NCBI GenBank assembly: GCA_951640165.1
Contig: OX621238.1
Location: forward strand, 28,916,001-28,980,000
Source: Pseudoips prasinana
Lineage: Eukaryota > Arthropoda > Insecta > Lepidoptera > Nolidae
Length of the DNA: 64,000 nt
Direction: 5' to 3'
Below, piece by piece: positions 25,920-37,300 of this stretch. Both the position numbers and the translations under genes were made by a program. Within the stretch, counting starts at the first letter, position 1. Every line of letters starts with the position of its first letter. The notes below the pieces were generated by a model. The model was not told the DNA's origin, did not search any database, and saw only the letters and a list, made by a program, of their open reading frames with translations.

Positions 25920-27201
25920 GGTCTTTACCTATGAAATTGCCGTGTTGTATGAAAAAATTTAAACGAATTTTTTTCATGAATTTTTTTATTTGTATTAATC
26001 GAAGTAATCACCCATGCAATCAATGCATCTTTGCCATCGCAGTGGCAGTTTATTGATGCCCTTCTTAAAGAAATCAGCTGGACGGGAGGCAACAAATTCT
26101 TCAAAGGCATTTTGTACTGCCTCTCGGGTATTGAATTTTTTTCCCGCCAAGAAGTTATCCAAATTCTGGAAAAAGTAGTAGTCTGTAGGCGCAAGGTCTG
26201 GTGAGTAGGGCGGATGACGGAGAGCTTCCAACCCCAGTTCTTGCAACTTGGAGACCGTCTGCTGTGCAGTATGAGGTCGCGCGTTGTCGTGCAGGAGCAG
26301 CGGAGACGAGCGATTGACCAATGCTGGTTGGAGATGCGCCAGCTTCTCCATCATTGTGCTCAGTTCTTCACAGTACACATCTGCAGTAATGCTCACCCCG
26401 TTTGGTAAGAAGCTGTGATGAATCACACCGGCGCTAGACCACCAAACAGTGACCATCACTTTTCTAGGGGTAAGTTTTCGTTTAGGGCATTGTTTAGGTG
26501 CTGAACCAGGATCCAACCAACTTGCTGAGCGCTTGCGGTTATCAAACAGAATCCATTTTTCATCGCAGGTAACAATGCGGTTCAAAATTCCTTCATTTGT
26601 GTGTCTGTTGAGCAGTGCAAGGCACGTCTCGACGCGTACTTCGCGCTGGCGATCATTGAGTTCGTGGGGCACCCATTTGTCAAGCTTTTTTACCTTGCCA
26701 ATTTGACGCAAATGGACCAATATTGTTTTGACGCTAACGTCGAAAGCTGCTGCTAATTCAGCCGTAGATTGTGTATCATCAGCTTCCACAACCGCCTTTA
26801 ATTCGTCATTGTCGACCAAAGTCTTCGGACGACCGCGAGGTTCATTTTTCAGGTCGAAATTTCCAGAACGGAAGCGAGCAAACCAATAACAGGTGGTGCG
26901 TTGGTTTGTAGTGTTAGCTCCGTAAACGTCGTTGATGTTGCGTGCCGCTTGTGCCGCGTTGCTGCCACGACGGTACTCATATTCCATAATTACTCGAATT
27001 TTTAACGTATCCATGATGACGAAAAAGATTGAAATGCGATGAAAATGTAACACTAATCAATAAAGAAATGACTACTTTTGGAAAAAAGAATCCATGTTTT
27101 TAAAATAAAATTAATTTGAAATTAGAATTCTTAGCCAAACAAAAATTATTTTGATTTGAAATGGCCAGTACTGCAGAACGGCAATTTCATAGGTAAAGAC
27201 C
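25920..27201 (-). mobile_element. complete mariner element (1282 bp) with perfect 24-bp TIRs
   Basis: The left end GGTCTTTACCTATGAAATTG (25920 on) and the right end (to 27201) are perfect inverted repeats over 24 bases. They are flanked by TA on both sides (25918-25919 and 27202-27203), the mariner target duplication. The transposase runs on the minus strand inside. Length, TIR size and TSD all fit a full-length mariner. Confidence 0.95.
25995..27014 (-). CDS. mariner transposase, apparently intact (339 aa)
   Basis: An uninterrupted 339-aa frame; the ATG at 27014 is chosen because MDTLKIRVIM aligns with the usual mariner N-terminus, while 13 further in-frame codons upstream include an earlier ATG. 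Seen: an N-terminal helix-turn-helix region (about 1-60), the GRPK linker at 61-64, a second HTH (about 70-105), WVPHEL at 114-119, and a DDD catalytic triad with D151 in TCDEKW, D243 in LLHDNARPH and D278 in SPDLAPTDYYFF. Exactly 34 residues separate the last two, the mariner D,D34D signature. Sequence style (RIVTCDEKWILFDNR, INKLPLRWQRC) is close to the cecropia/Hsmar1-type subfamily. It catalyses cut-and-paste transposition into TA sites. The length is normal for the family and there are no frame breaks, so it could be functional, though activity is not shown. Confidence 0.95.
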   Translation of the reverse strand: MDTLKIRVIMEYEYRRGSNAAQAARNINDVYGANTTNQRTTCYWFARFRSGNFDLKNEPRGRPKTLVDNDELKAVVEADDTQSTAELAAAFDVSVKTILVHLRQIGKVKKLDKWVPHELNDRQREVRVETCLALLNRHTNEGILNRIVTCDEKWILFDNRKRSASWLDPGSAPKQCPKRKLTPRKVMVTVWWSSAGVIHHSFLPNGVSITADVYCEELSTMMEKLAHLQPALVNRSSPLLLHDNARPHTAQQTVSKLQELGLEALRHPPYSPDLAPTDYYFFQNLDNFLAGKKFNTREAVQNAFEEFVASRPADFFKKGINKLPLRWQRCIDCMGDYFD

Positions 27202-28316
27202 TAATATTTTGAGTCATATCGGTTCTCCGGATCATTATCGAGGAACTTTATATAGGAAAAAGCAGCAGCAGAGTACAACAAGAGATTATACTAAGAAACT
27301 ATAATAGTATGTTGATAAATATACTTATTATGCAAAAAAATCTTAACAGGAGTACAGCTAAAGCATCGACGTTGATTCAAAGTGGTCTCCGATGTACAAA
27401 AGTTGGTCTCTCGACCAACTTAACGGTGGTGTTAGATTGTCATAGATGTTTAAGTCAATCGGTGCCTAAGAAGCCCTTCGAAAAACCAGCTCCCAAAACA
27501 AATCGTAGTTTTTACACAAATATTAGTTACCGGTGCCGAAATAGAATCCGCGACATCTCTACCACAGTATGGCTCCTTCGGACGGCTTACATAGCTCCAT
27601 CAAAGACGTCGTCCTAGTATAATATCCGTTCGGACATAAACAAATGACTGTGTTTGAGTTACAAGACTAAAAACTTGTAATGTGTTCTTCTGATACTGAG
27701 ATGAGTGAACCCAGCTGTCTCTATTTGTATACTTTTTACTATTAAATCTAATTATGTAACAGTTAAAATTAATGAATGGTAACTGTAGACAAACGATGAA
27801 AATAGTGCGTGTATTTACAAAAGGACGGTGTATGTATGTATGACGCGTTAGGGTATTTGTTTAGTCTTTGGTTTGCTTACCTTTTTAGGAGAGAGAAAAT
27901 TTACGGGCAAAGGCATGGCAGTGGTCGATCGTTCCATGACCGCGGCGCTGGGCCATATGTTTACGATATAAATACCTACGGTCATGTGCACTGTAGCTGC
28001 CACATGATAAATGCCAGAAACCGCCCACAAACCCACCTCCACTTTTTACTTTACACTATTAGATACGCTTAATAAATACAGTCAATAGATGAGTCCCTAA
28101 CTAGAATTTTATTCTATATATTAAAACAAACTATACAAATATTAGCTGATGCTATGCGATTACCGTAGGCGTTATATTTCAATTAATGACATCTCTGATA
28201 TGTTACTGACCCTCACCCTCCTTTCCGATCATCTTAAACTTAATCACACCCTGGACCACGCCACAGGATTCACCCAAATACTACTATACTCTAGCTATCT
28301 GCCTTATAAAACTTAT

Positions 28317-28515
28317 AAGCGGCTTAAGTCAAGTGTGTACAATGGGCAATATCCCATTCTCATATCTCTCTATGTTACTTAACCCAGATATTACGGACAA
28401 AAGTCATCAAGTACTACTGTAGTAAGAAGCGAGTTAAGCCAAGTGTCAACAATGGGTAATATCCTATCCTCATATATCTCTCTATGTTACTCAACTCAGA
28501 TATATTACGGATAGC
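28317..28515 (+). repeat. diverged direct repeat pair (~85 bp each, ~110-bp period)
   Basis: 28317-28399 and 28427-28515 share TTAAG(T/C)CAAGTGT, ACAATGGG(C/T)AATATCC and TCTCTCTATGTTACT(T/C)AAC with scattered substitutions and small indels. An old tandem duplication in the presumed 5' intron of cno. Confidence 0.7.
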
Positions 28516-29272
28516 ACAAACTGAACACGAGACAGTCTGCTGTTCTTTCTAAAATATATACAAAATAGTGTATTGGCTTGTGGCACAATAATGCTAGTGT
28601 ATTTTGTAAGGTGGAGATAATTAAAAAAGCTACGCTAAATAGAATCAGTGGGCAAGTCCCTTGTTGTTGGTTTCACCATACGCTAATCAATTAAAAATGT
28701 CCACCGATTTAAGCGTTATTTTTTAATAGAAAGTTACTTGACAACCTTAGCCGCGTGACCTGGATTCATGATTACTTTGATCACCAATGAATGGTTGCCA
28801 TAGTCACTGATATTTGATTCACTAAGGTAATGTTATGTTTACTACGCAGAGAAATACAGAAATACGTAATCTCGACTCTCCGGGTATAATGTGTTCGTAA
28901 GGAGGTTATATCAATGTTACATCAATCAAACCAACTGCGGAAAGAACATGATGGGTGAACGGAAATGTGCTATTACCTGAACCAGTGTTATTCCGAAAAC
29001 GTGTATAATATTGGATGATATTTGCCCAGTCGTGTAAGTGTGGAACGTGAATTTCGTATCTGCTTTTGTCTACCTAAAAGTATCAATTGGTTCAAATTTA
29101 TTATCACATATACATGATAAAACAGGCAGACTTTTTTTAGGTGTGGCTTGGGCATCAAAATTAATAACAAATTAGAGATTTTGTGTACTTTTGTAGTGAA
29201 TGGGGTCTTCCGATAACGGAGTTTAGTCTCTCAAACAATTTGACAGGCTATCTTTAACGATTCGCATACATT

Positions 29273-29630
29273 TTCTCGAGACAATCGATGCAGTCTCACC
29301 GGCGTTCAATTTAAGGTATGCGTTGGTTAGTTTCTGTATGAACAAAGATAAAACCGATTTGTTGGGTCTGATAATGTTTTGTGTTTATTAACATCAATTG
29401 GGATCTTCTTCTCTCTTCTTGGGAAAACTTTTAACGTCTTGTGACAACCAAGGAAAGCGCGCGTCCTGAGACAGGGACGTTAGTCATCTAACCAACTTGA
29501 TGATCTTACTCATACCTGTGATTTTCATAGCTGTTCTCGAGACAATCGATGTGAAGTCGCGCCGGCGATTAATTTTATCGTATGCGTTGTTTAGTTCTAT
29601 ATGAACAATGATAAAGTCGACGGACTTTTG
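29273..29630 (+). repeat. diverged repeat pair with an 18-base identical core
   Basis: TTCTCGAGACAATCGATG occurs at 29273-29290 and 29534-29551 (261 bases apart). In both copies it is followed by a CCGGCG block, then GTATGCGTTG, TTAGTT and TATGAACAA(A/T)GATAAA. The flanks are diverged. Confidence 0.65.
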
Positions 29631-30453
29631 TAGGTGCGGCTGATACAAAGAAATATAAGAAAATAAATTTTCGACGTAAGTTTTGTATGTATAACCTACA
29701 TTTACACAATATTGGCACCATTAAGTTATATTATTATCTGTTTTAATTAGCCCGGAATTAATTGATCTTAATTAATTTGATGCCTACTTTTGTGTCTGTA
29801 ACCAATGATTAATTTTGTTGTTTGGCGCGGTCGCCAATATATCTTTTATTAGGTCATATAAACATGAGAGCAGTATAAGTTATTATTATCGCGTTTTTGG
29901 TCCTGTGTTTATTGTAACTGGTGTTTTTAAATAAATACATATATCTAGTTGGTTAGACCTTGAACGAATAAAAACTCAATAGTATGAAAATTCTTAGTAA
30001 TAGTAATTATATTGTAAAAGTACACAGCCTTTGACCTTTTGGCATTTAAAACTGATGTCAAATTATTTGACTTAACATGCAATTAGTTTAGCTTAAATAC
30101 ATTTACATGGGTCAGTACCTATTAATTATTCTTATACTAAGAAGGATTCCTACTTCAAGAATATCTCTTTCTTCTAGCATTCTTTGAAAAAGTACTAAAA
30201 TCGGCTAAGGCGAGGTTTGAATTTTCCGTTTCCCTTCACCAATTCAGAACCGATTGCGCTTCTTTTCTTTTTCAGTAATTAATCGACAAGAAAATACGCC
30301 TGGTCTAACTTTTATATTTGTTTTTTTTTATTTATTAAACCAGTTTTTACCGGATATTAAATTCAGCTACTTCTTATTGATCTTAAGTGTTTTTATCTCG
30401 TAAACTGTTTTTTAAACCGACACGATAAAACGAAGGGGTGTTACAAGTTTGAC

Positions 30454-30520
30454 ATGTCTGTGCGTGTGTGTGTGTGTGCACGCGCGCGCGCATGTGCGTG
30501 TTGTGTGTGTCTGTGTGTGC
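30454..30520 (+). repeat. (GT)n/(CG)n microsatellite
   Basis: Alternating GTGTGTGTGTGTG, CGCGCGCGC and GTGTGTGTCTGTGTGTG. The 63-codon frame across it is an artefact. Confidence 0.9.
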
Positions 30521-31272
30521 CATGTTTATGTCGTAGCTCCCAAATGGTTTATCCTTATAGGAATTATGATTTCAATTTAGTTTTTTCTGTTATGTTGGAA
30601 AGGTGGCTTAATCGAGAGTATTCCTTGCTGGCTTTTATGAAATAAAATAATATTAATATTCTTCTGACTACTTTTTATCGGATATTTCACACACCATATC
30701 TCCTCTCGCGGGATTGGTGGAAGAGATTTCATTAGAAATTGCTTTGAAAAACATTGCTTTGTACTACTTTTTAACGTGTTATTTATCTACTTTTAATTTA
30801 CATACAATAAATAAATAAAACCAAAAAAACCAACGAGCCTTACAGTAGTCGCATTTGATGTGCACCATCTGACATGTTATCATTCCCTATAATAAAATTG
30901 AGATGAAATGTATGTGAAGCCAATTTATTCGTAACGTAACGTGATTTCTCCGCCACCGCGCTCCCTTATTGACCAAATCAAATAGCGCGCACTTCTCCGG
31001 TTTCCTGTAACAAATTTTCGTCTTTTCCAAAATGAACACCACAAACAATATCGAGCAACCGAGAGGAAAGATTTTACACATAAAAAACCCTGCAGGCCGA
31101 GGAAAGTGTTGCCTAGCAACGCTTTATAACGATGTAAGACTAATGATTTGATGGGATATGAGCGAACCTTTCTCACGATGTATCTATATGTTGTATGCAC
31201 ATTAGTAATTAATTGTTTGAATGAGTTAACGGTAGCGGTGTCATGTTCCAGGCTGACTGATGCGGTGACACA

Positions 31273-31380
31273 ATGGACGCGGCGGACAAGCGTATGTTGG
31301 AGCGCGAGGCGCTCCGCAATATGATCCAGCAGTGGAACGCGAATCGCCTTGATCTGTTCGCGCTCAGTGAACCAAACGAG
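31273..31380 (+). CDS. cno: cno coding exon 1 (residues 1-36)
   Basis: The exon opens with ATG at 31273 and runs 36 codons (MDAADKRM...WNANRLDLFALSEPNE) to a GT donor (GAG|GTAACA) at 31381, phase 0. The start is chosen because fly canoe and vertebrate afadin also begin about 20-25 residues before WNANRLDLF. An AG at 31250-31251 (TGTTCCAG) could be a 3' splice site for a short 5'UTR stretch, 31252-31272, implying non-coding exons further upstream. The exon is clearly more GC-rich than the flanking intron. Confidence 0.93.
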
Positions 31381-34300
31381 GTAACATTCTAATGTACACC
31401 TTGTTACTAACGTAAGACGATACACTTTTTTTATACACATTAGTTTTGACGACATAATTCCCACGAATTTATTTATAGAATTTGTTACGAGCATATATCT
31501 GTCTCGAACATAATTTCCATCAATAAGTGCCAGAATTAACTTCTTAGCATTTTACCATCTTCTATATTTATAACAATCTTTTTAAGCTCTACATATTCGC
31601 AACTCCAATTTCTCTCGGCTTTAATTGGGCTGTATTTTTTTTGTAGAAGATCCTAATATAGAAAGCAAATAAATAACAAAACAACAGGTAGGTAAACAAT
31701 GCAGTCAATAACGTCGAATAGTAAAATAACATCGATTATCTAATCGAGTTAATTGTAATGGCTTTAAAACACGCGTGATTCGATATCTAGACCAATTATG
31801 ATCAAATGTACGTCTACAACCTGTTACTTTGGCCATGATTACCGACAAGCTGGCTGACGATACTGGTAGGTACCTGCTATGACTGGATTTTATATCTTAT
31901 AAACCCGGAAGATGTATGACTCAATTTCTCAGAACTCAATTAGGTATATTAGCAAGAGCAAGCGCTTATATTAATTTACCTAACATGTCTTATGTTTTGT
32001 GAGGAGTCATATAATGCTAAATTAGCTAGTGTTAAGGTCACCAGCCATATAAGCGCGGCAGTGTGGATATAATTTCTCTATCTCCAAATATATCGTTATT
32101 TTGATCACATAATCAAATGAATCCGTAATATTATTGGTCAAATGCTATAGAGGCTCGATTGTTTTTCGTCTAAGCCATGCGTCATCTAAGGCCTTTGGTG
32201 GAATCGGTACCATCGCCCTCCATGTCCTTTAGTTAAGATTCGTATTGACGAAATGTCCTCTCTGGCCCTTATCAATCGAGAGACGCGTGCCTTCGCGTAT
32301 TAACGTGGTGCGGTTGTTGCTCAAAACGTCCCGAAACCGACCCTCCCATGCATCTCCACGTAAGAGTCTGCCCTGAGCTGATGTTCAAACCGCAAACGGG
32401 GTGCTCTCTGGCGCCGGTCTGTGTTCTTCTTGCGTTCGTCCAGTGGCAAATAAAGGTTCGAATGACATGCTTGACGATGATGCGAGCTTGTAACTCACAA
32501 ATTACTTTTATGGTAGGCGGAATGAAAGAGAAAACAGCGATATTATAATTAATTAAAGTTATGTTATCTGAATCATTAAATTAAATGATAACTTATTTGA
32601 TCTTTATACAGATGACTGTGTTTGCCTTGTGTTATCTCGGGTGAACTAGATTAGCAATGAACAAAGCTAGAAGTAATCGTGGAGAGTCTTATTCATTGCA
32701 CTTCTTTACAGAACATAAGTTATTCAAATACTTACCTTTGATAAATATTTGTGAAGATAAATCATTGTCGGTGTGACTTATCGTTCAAGGAACCAATTGA
32801 GATAATGTTTCTTGTTTCCTTTTTTTTACTAATATTTGTAGTTTTGGTATCTTACACATCCCACTTGTTTTTCGTAGATGTGTTTTTCAAAATGATCACA
32901 GAAGCTATGCAAGGGTATAGCAGATTTCCAGTTAAGCTTTTCATTTTAAATTTACGATAACTACCCTTGACAAGTTTTCCCATTTGATTCTAAATTCTGC
33001 AGGTGTCTTTATTTATAAATAAAACCAATATGACATGTAGTTTTGCACTGTAATTTAATTTTTATGTTCATTTCATTGCTGTCGCTGTGCTGAGTCATTG
33101 ATTTAAATGGTTCAATTGGTTTAAATATAATTTGTAAGTGCAATGACGAAATCCTTCGCTACTCTCAAAACTGAAACCTGAAATCTCTATTATAACTGTA
33201 TAAACCACGATTTTTTTTAAACACCATTTTATTTTCTTCAAATTCTCATCTTTTTAAGACAACGCCCGCATTAGCGAATCTAATCTACTTACTTTTTAAT
33301 CAAGACCGACTGGCAGATAATTCCTTGGCACTAAGTTCAGGTCTATACAACTATGGGCATAAAGTTTTAAATAAATAAAAGTTTAATGGTAAGGTTATAT
33401 GTACCGTGCGTGGCTAATAGAAGAATGACTTTTTTCAGAACTTGGAGTTTCACGGTGTGATGCGCTTCTACTTCCAAGATTCGGGTCAGAAGATAGCGAC
33501 CAAATGCATTCGTGTCGCCTCCGACGCCACTGTGAGCGATGTCATAGGTGAGATATATAACCAATTGTTCAGTTTTAACGACCTGAAGTACTTTCACACA
33601 GACATACAAAGTTGAAATTCTATTGATTCCTCGGTAAAAGAAATTCCGAGATTAGGTCAATAGTAACACGATTCGGAGAAGACATTAGTAGACACGATTC
33701 AGAGAAGACACATTCCAACGTGCTCTTTCTAATGTACGTTACCAAATTGGCGTAATCACACGTTAGGTTTCGGTGAGAATTTGCATATTATGTTAGAGAA
33801 ATCAGTAATGTTGCTTGCGTAGGAGCATAGTGTAGTGTTTTGTCTCCTACTATTACGAGCATTGGATACGTTGATTTTGTATAAAACACATTTTTATCTT
33901 TGTACGAAAGTCCATAGAAAAGTTTAGAATTTAAAACTCTTTTATTATTGTTGCCGATTTTGGTACAATGCCCTTAACATAGAAAACCTTGGGCATTGTC
34001 TCCCATGCCACAGTGCTTGTGGTATTCAATTAGGTTAGGTCAGATATAGTAGTAGTAAGTCCCTTTCTGCTGAAACAGCAACAAAACAATGACAATTAAC
34101 TAAATAAAAGACTTGCTTATTGCGGCCGTTTCGAGTCCAGCACAGTACATCTACCATGACTCCTTATAGTTTACTTAACCTATGAAACTTACCGTTTTTT
34201 TAGTATAGACAAGTTTAAGTTCATTAAAATTTCCGCTAAGGGTGGTGCTAATCTAAGTATACTGAATAAAACTGCAAGTATTATCGAGGAAGTAAACTAC

Positions 34301-37300
34301 ATGAACTTGTGGTAGCCATGTAGATCAGAAATGCATGTTACCGATAAAAGCCACTTCTAGTCAAGATGGACTTTTAAAGTGTCAATTATGAGTGTAATAA
34401 AGTCATAATATAAAAATAAGTTGGTTACCATCATTTAACACTTCTATACCGGCAAAAGTTTCGCTTACACAGAATTCTCATAAAAGTCCTCAAAGTTTTG
34501 GGTCTGTACAAACTTTTTGTAAGTTTCTTTAACTTCGGGGACTGAGGGTGAGGCATACAATATTAATGATTCTATATGGTAGAATTACTTTTTATAACTT
34601 AACTTTTCAGTTAACAAACAAGTATGGAAAATTAATTGGCTTAGGTACTATGAGGAAAGATAGAGACACAATGGAATAAATAAAATAAAAGAACGTCCAT
34701 AACGGTTGTTAATGGTCTCCTATTTTGTTGAGACTACATCCAAATACATTTCAACGACACAAGTGATTAATTTATTAATTCGTATTTAAAATACTAAAAC
34801 CATGCCTTTGGTATTATGGATACCATCGGTTGGGGTAAAACAAAGTCGTTGTATCAAATACAAATATTTTATTGGAACCAAAAACAGATAATATACAATA
34901 TTGTTGTATATATCAGATCACTTTGAGTGTGTGTATGGGCGTGTGAGTGGGGTGTGTGTATATGGGCGTGTGAGTGGGGTGTGTGTGTGTGTTTTGGATG
35001 AGGGACTCGAAACCGGCTAAAGTCTCACAGTATGCTCTCATACATTGAAAAGATCCGGTAACTCTTTTTATAAAATATATGGCAATTGAGCAAGTGAGTC
35101 ACCCGAAGGTCAGTGATCACCGCCGCGCATGGACCATGGACAATTGACCTCTTTGTCCACGGAGAGTGTAACGCCGAAAATATTGACCTATAGTTTTAAT
35201 CGCAGCACGACTTCACAATATGCTGTAGTCTTAATTGAGTAGAAACTGCTCTCAAGATGGCTCCAGCCTCTAAACCCCTCATGTGCTTGACAATTTGTTA
35301 GCCACGTCATTTTGTGTTGTTTCAGTCGTTTCTTACGGCAGGTTGTATAGTATACCCGGCAATTATTTGCCGGTGTCTATTTTAACCTTTTGAAATAAAT
35401 ATCTAACAAAAATATTTGTACATCCCTTGCAAAATCATTATTTGCCGGTGTCTATTTTAACCTTTTGAAATAAATATCTAACAAAAATATTTGTACATCC
35501 CTTGCAAAATCACATTAACGTTATCGGTAAACACTATTGGTCATGCACCATGGTTGAATTGTAGATTACATAATAAAATAATTTACTTACTTATAAAACA
35601 TTTAGTTACTTATTAATATTTTGTTCTCCACATGTTACACAGGTCCATTTGCTAAGGCCGATGATAATTATAAAAAGCAATAGCAGAGGCCGTTTATATT
35701 TTCTAATTTAAAATCATATCTTTTTTATATTCGGTCTAGTTTTGAGGATCAGTCATAATTTTCTTTGACTATTTAATATTTATCGATTCCATTTTTAGGT
35801 TCCGTACCTAAAGGGTAAAACGGGACCCTATTACTAAGACTTCGCTGTCTGTCTGTCTGTCCGTCTGCCACCAGGCTGTATCTCATGAACCGTGATAGTT
35901 AGATAGTTGAAATTTTCACAGATGATGTGTTTCTGTTGCCGCTATAATGAAAAATTCCATAAAACAAAACAAAAATGAATTGTGAATTTTTTGCTCGTTT
36001 TTATACATAATGGTACGGAACCCTTCGTGCGCGAGTCCGACTCGCACTTGGCGGGTTTTTTTTTTTATTGTGGCATTAAAACGGTCTCTTGGTGTTTTGC
36101 ACATTATATAATATCACAACGGTCAGTAAAAGAAAATGTGATGGCTTTTGTGTATAACTTATTATGAGCTACTGGTTGAGAACCTTCGAAGTTAGCCAAC
36201 TGCTCGGTGTCTTGATTAATATAATAGTACTAAATCTAATAATAGTAGCTAAGTAACTTCTTTTTGTTGTTTACGGACGAACTGGTTCTATAGTTTTCGT
36301 TACTTTACTTTGACTATATTTATGTCCTGCAATGTTAGCTTGGCAAGTACAAGCGTATGTTAATACACAAGTTCTGAATAAATTATTCAATTTTATTCAA
36401 TTTCTGAATAAAATAAAATCATTATTTAATTTCATATTAAACGTACCTATATAACCTGTACATTAAAACATCGATTTTTAAGTGTAAAGTATCTTCTATA
36501 GAAATTTTATATTATTAGATTTCATAGGTTGCAGCCGTTCTCAATATCTCTCGAGACCCTTGGTTCAAAGGTGTAATATCTATTCACTAATTCCTTGTCT
36601 AGTACCTAAACACAAGAGATATTGGGAATTTTCTGGCAAGTAAAAACACCCAGTACCTATATGCTCAGATGCTGTTTTGGACCATAAAGCGTTCTGCGCG
36701 TGATCTCTCCTCGGCTGTATCCGAAAACCTTCTCATCGGATTAGGAGTGCGAGGAAATAGAGAGTGCACCTGTTTTGTCACTATTACGCTATGATATATC
36801 GTGTGTAGTTGCCTCGTTACCGACAGACGATCAGGATCACAATATTATATATTACTCTTGTTTTAATGATACATGTCACTTAAAAATCTCATTTTACAAT
36901 AGCGTATTTCATTTCGTCGGTTGGAACTTCTGAAACCTATCCAAGCCCTCTTCTCCATCTCTAGTGCTCATATAAATTTAACGTGACAATAAGGCTGATC
37001 ACCGTTATGATTGGCCGTTGTAACTTAAATTTGGCCAGGAGTTCTGATAATGTCTAGTACCTATGTGATGTGTAACAAAATTAGCTGCTCTATATCTGTC
37101 ATATCGTCATCTGTCATAAATTCATATCATGTTCACGGCCCATCATTAAAATAAAGTGATCGCGTCAGGGATAAATTGCTAACAATGTTATAGTTCAAAT
37201 ATAGCTACCGAAAAATAGTGGGATAGTCTTTTGACTGTATCGGTTGATCTAACGGTGGCAATTTTTTTATTAGACGGGTCGGTTGGTATTATAGGTAGAT

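Larger units (their letters stand above)
27204..31251. other. presumed 5' intron of cno, 3' part
   Basis: Holds the two diverged repeat pairs (28317-28515, 29273-29630) and the microsatellite at 30454. The 102-codon frame at 27309-27617 has no recognisable domain. Confidence 0.4.

Noticed and set aside
27309..27617. 102-codon frame next to mariner as a second transposon gene
   Set aside because: It is outside the TIRs and has no recognisable domain.
30454..30645. Cys/Val-rich 63-codon frame
   Set aside because: Created by the (GT)n/(CG)n microsatellite.
30925..31494. 189-codon minus-strand frame
   Set aside because: It runs antisense across cno exon 1 and intron; no domain, a shadow of the real exon.
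34928..34996. CRISPR-like direct repeats
   Set aside because: Only two GT-rich units with no spacers; an ordinary minisatellite in a eukaryotic intron.
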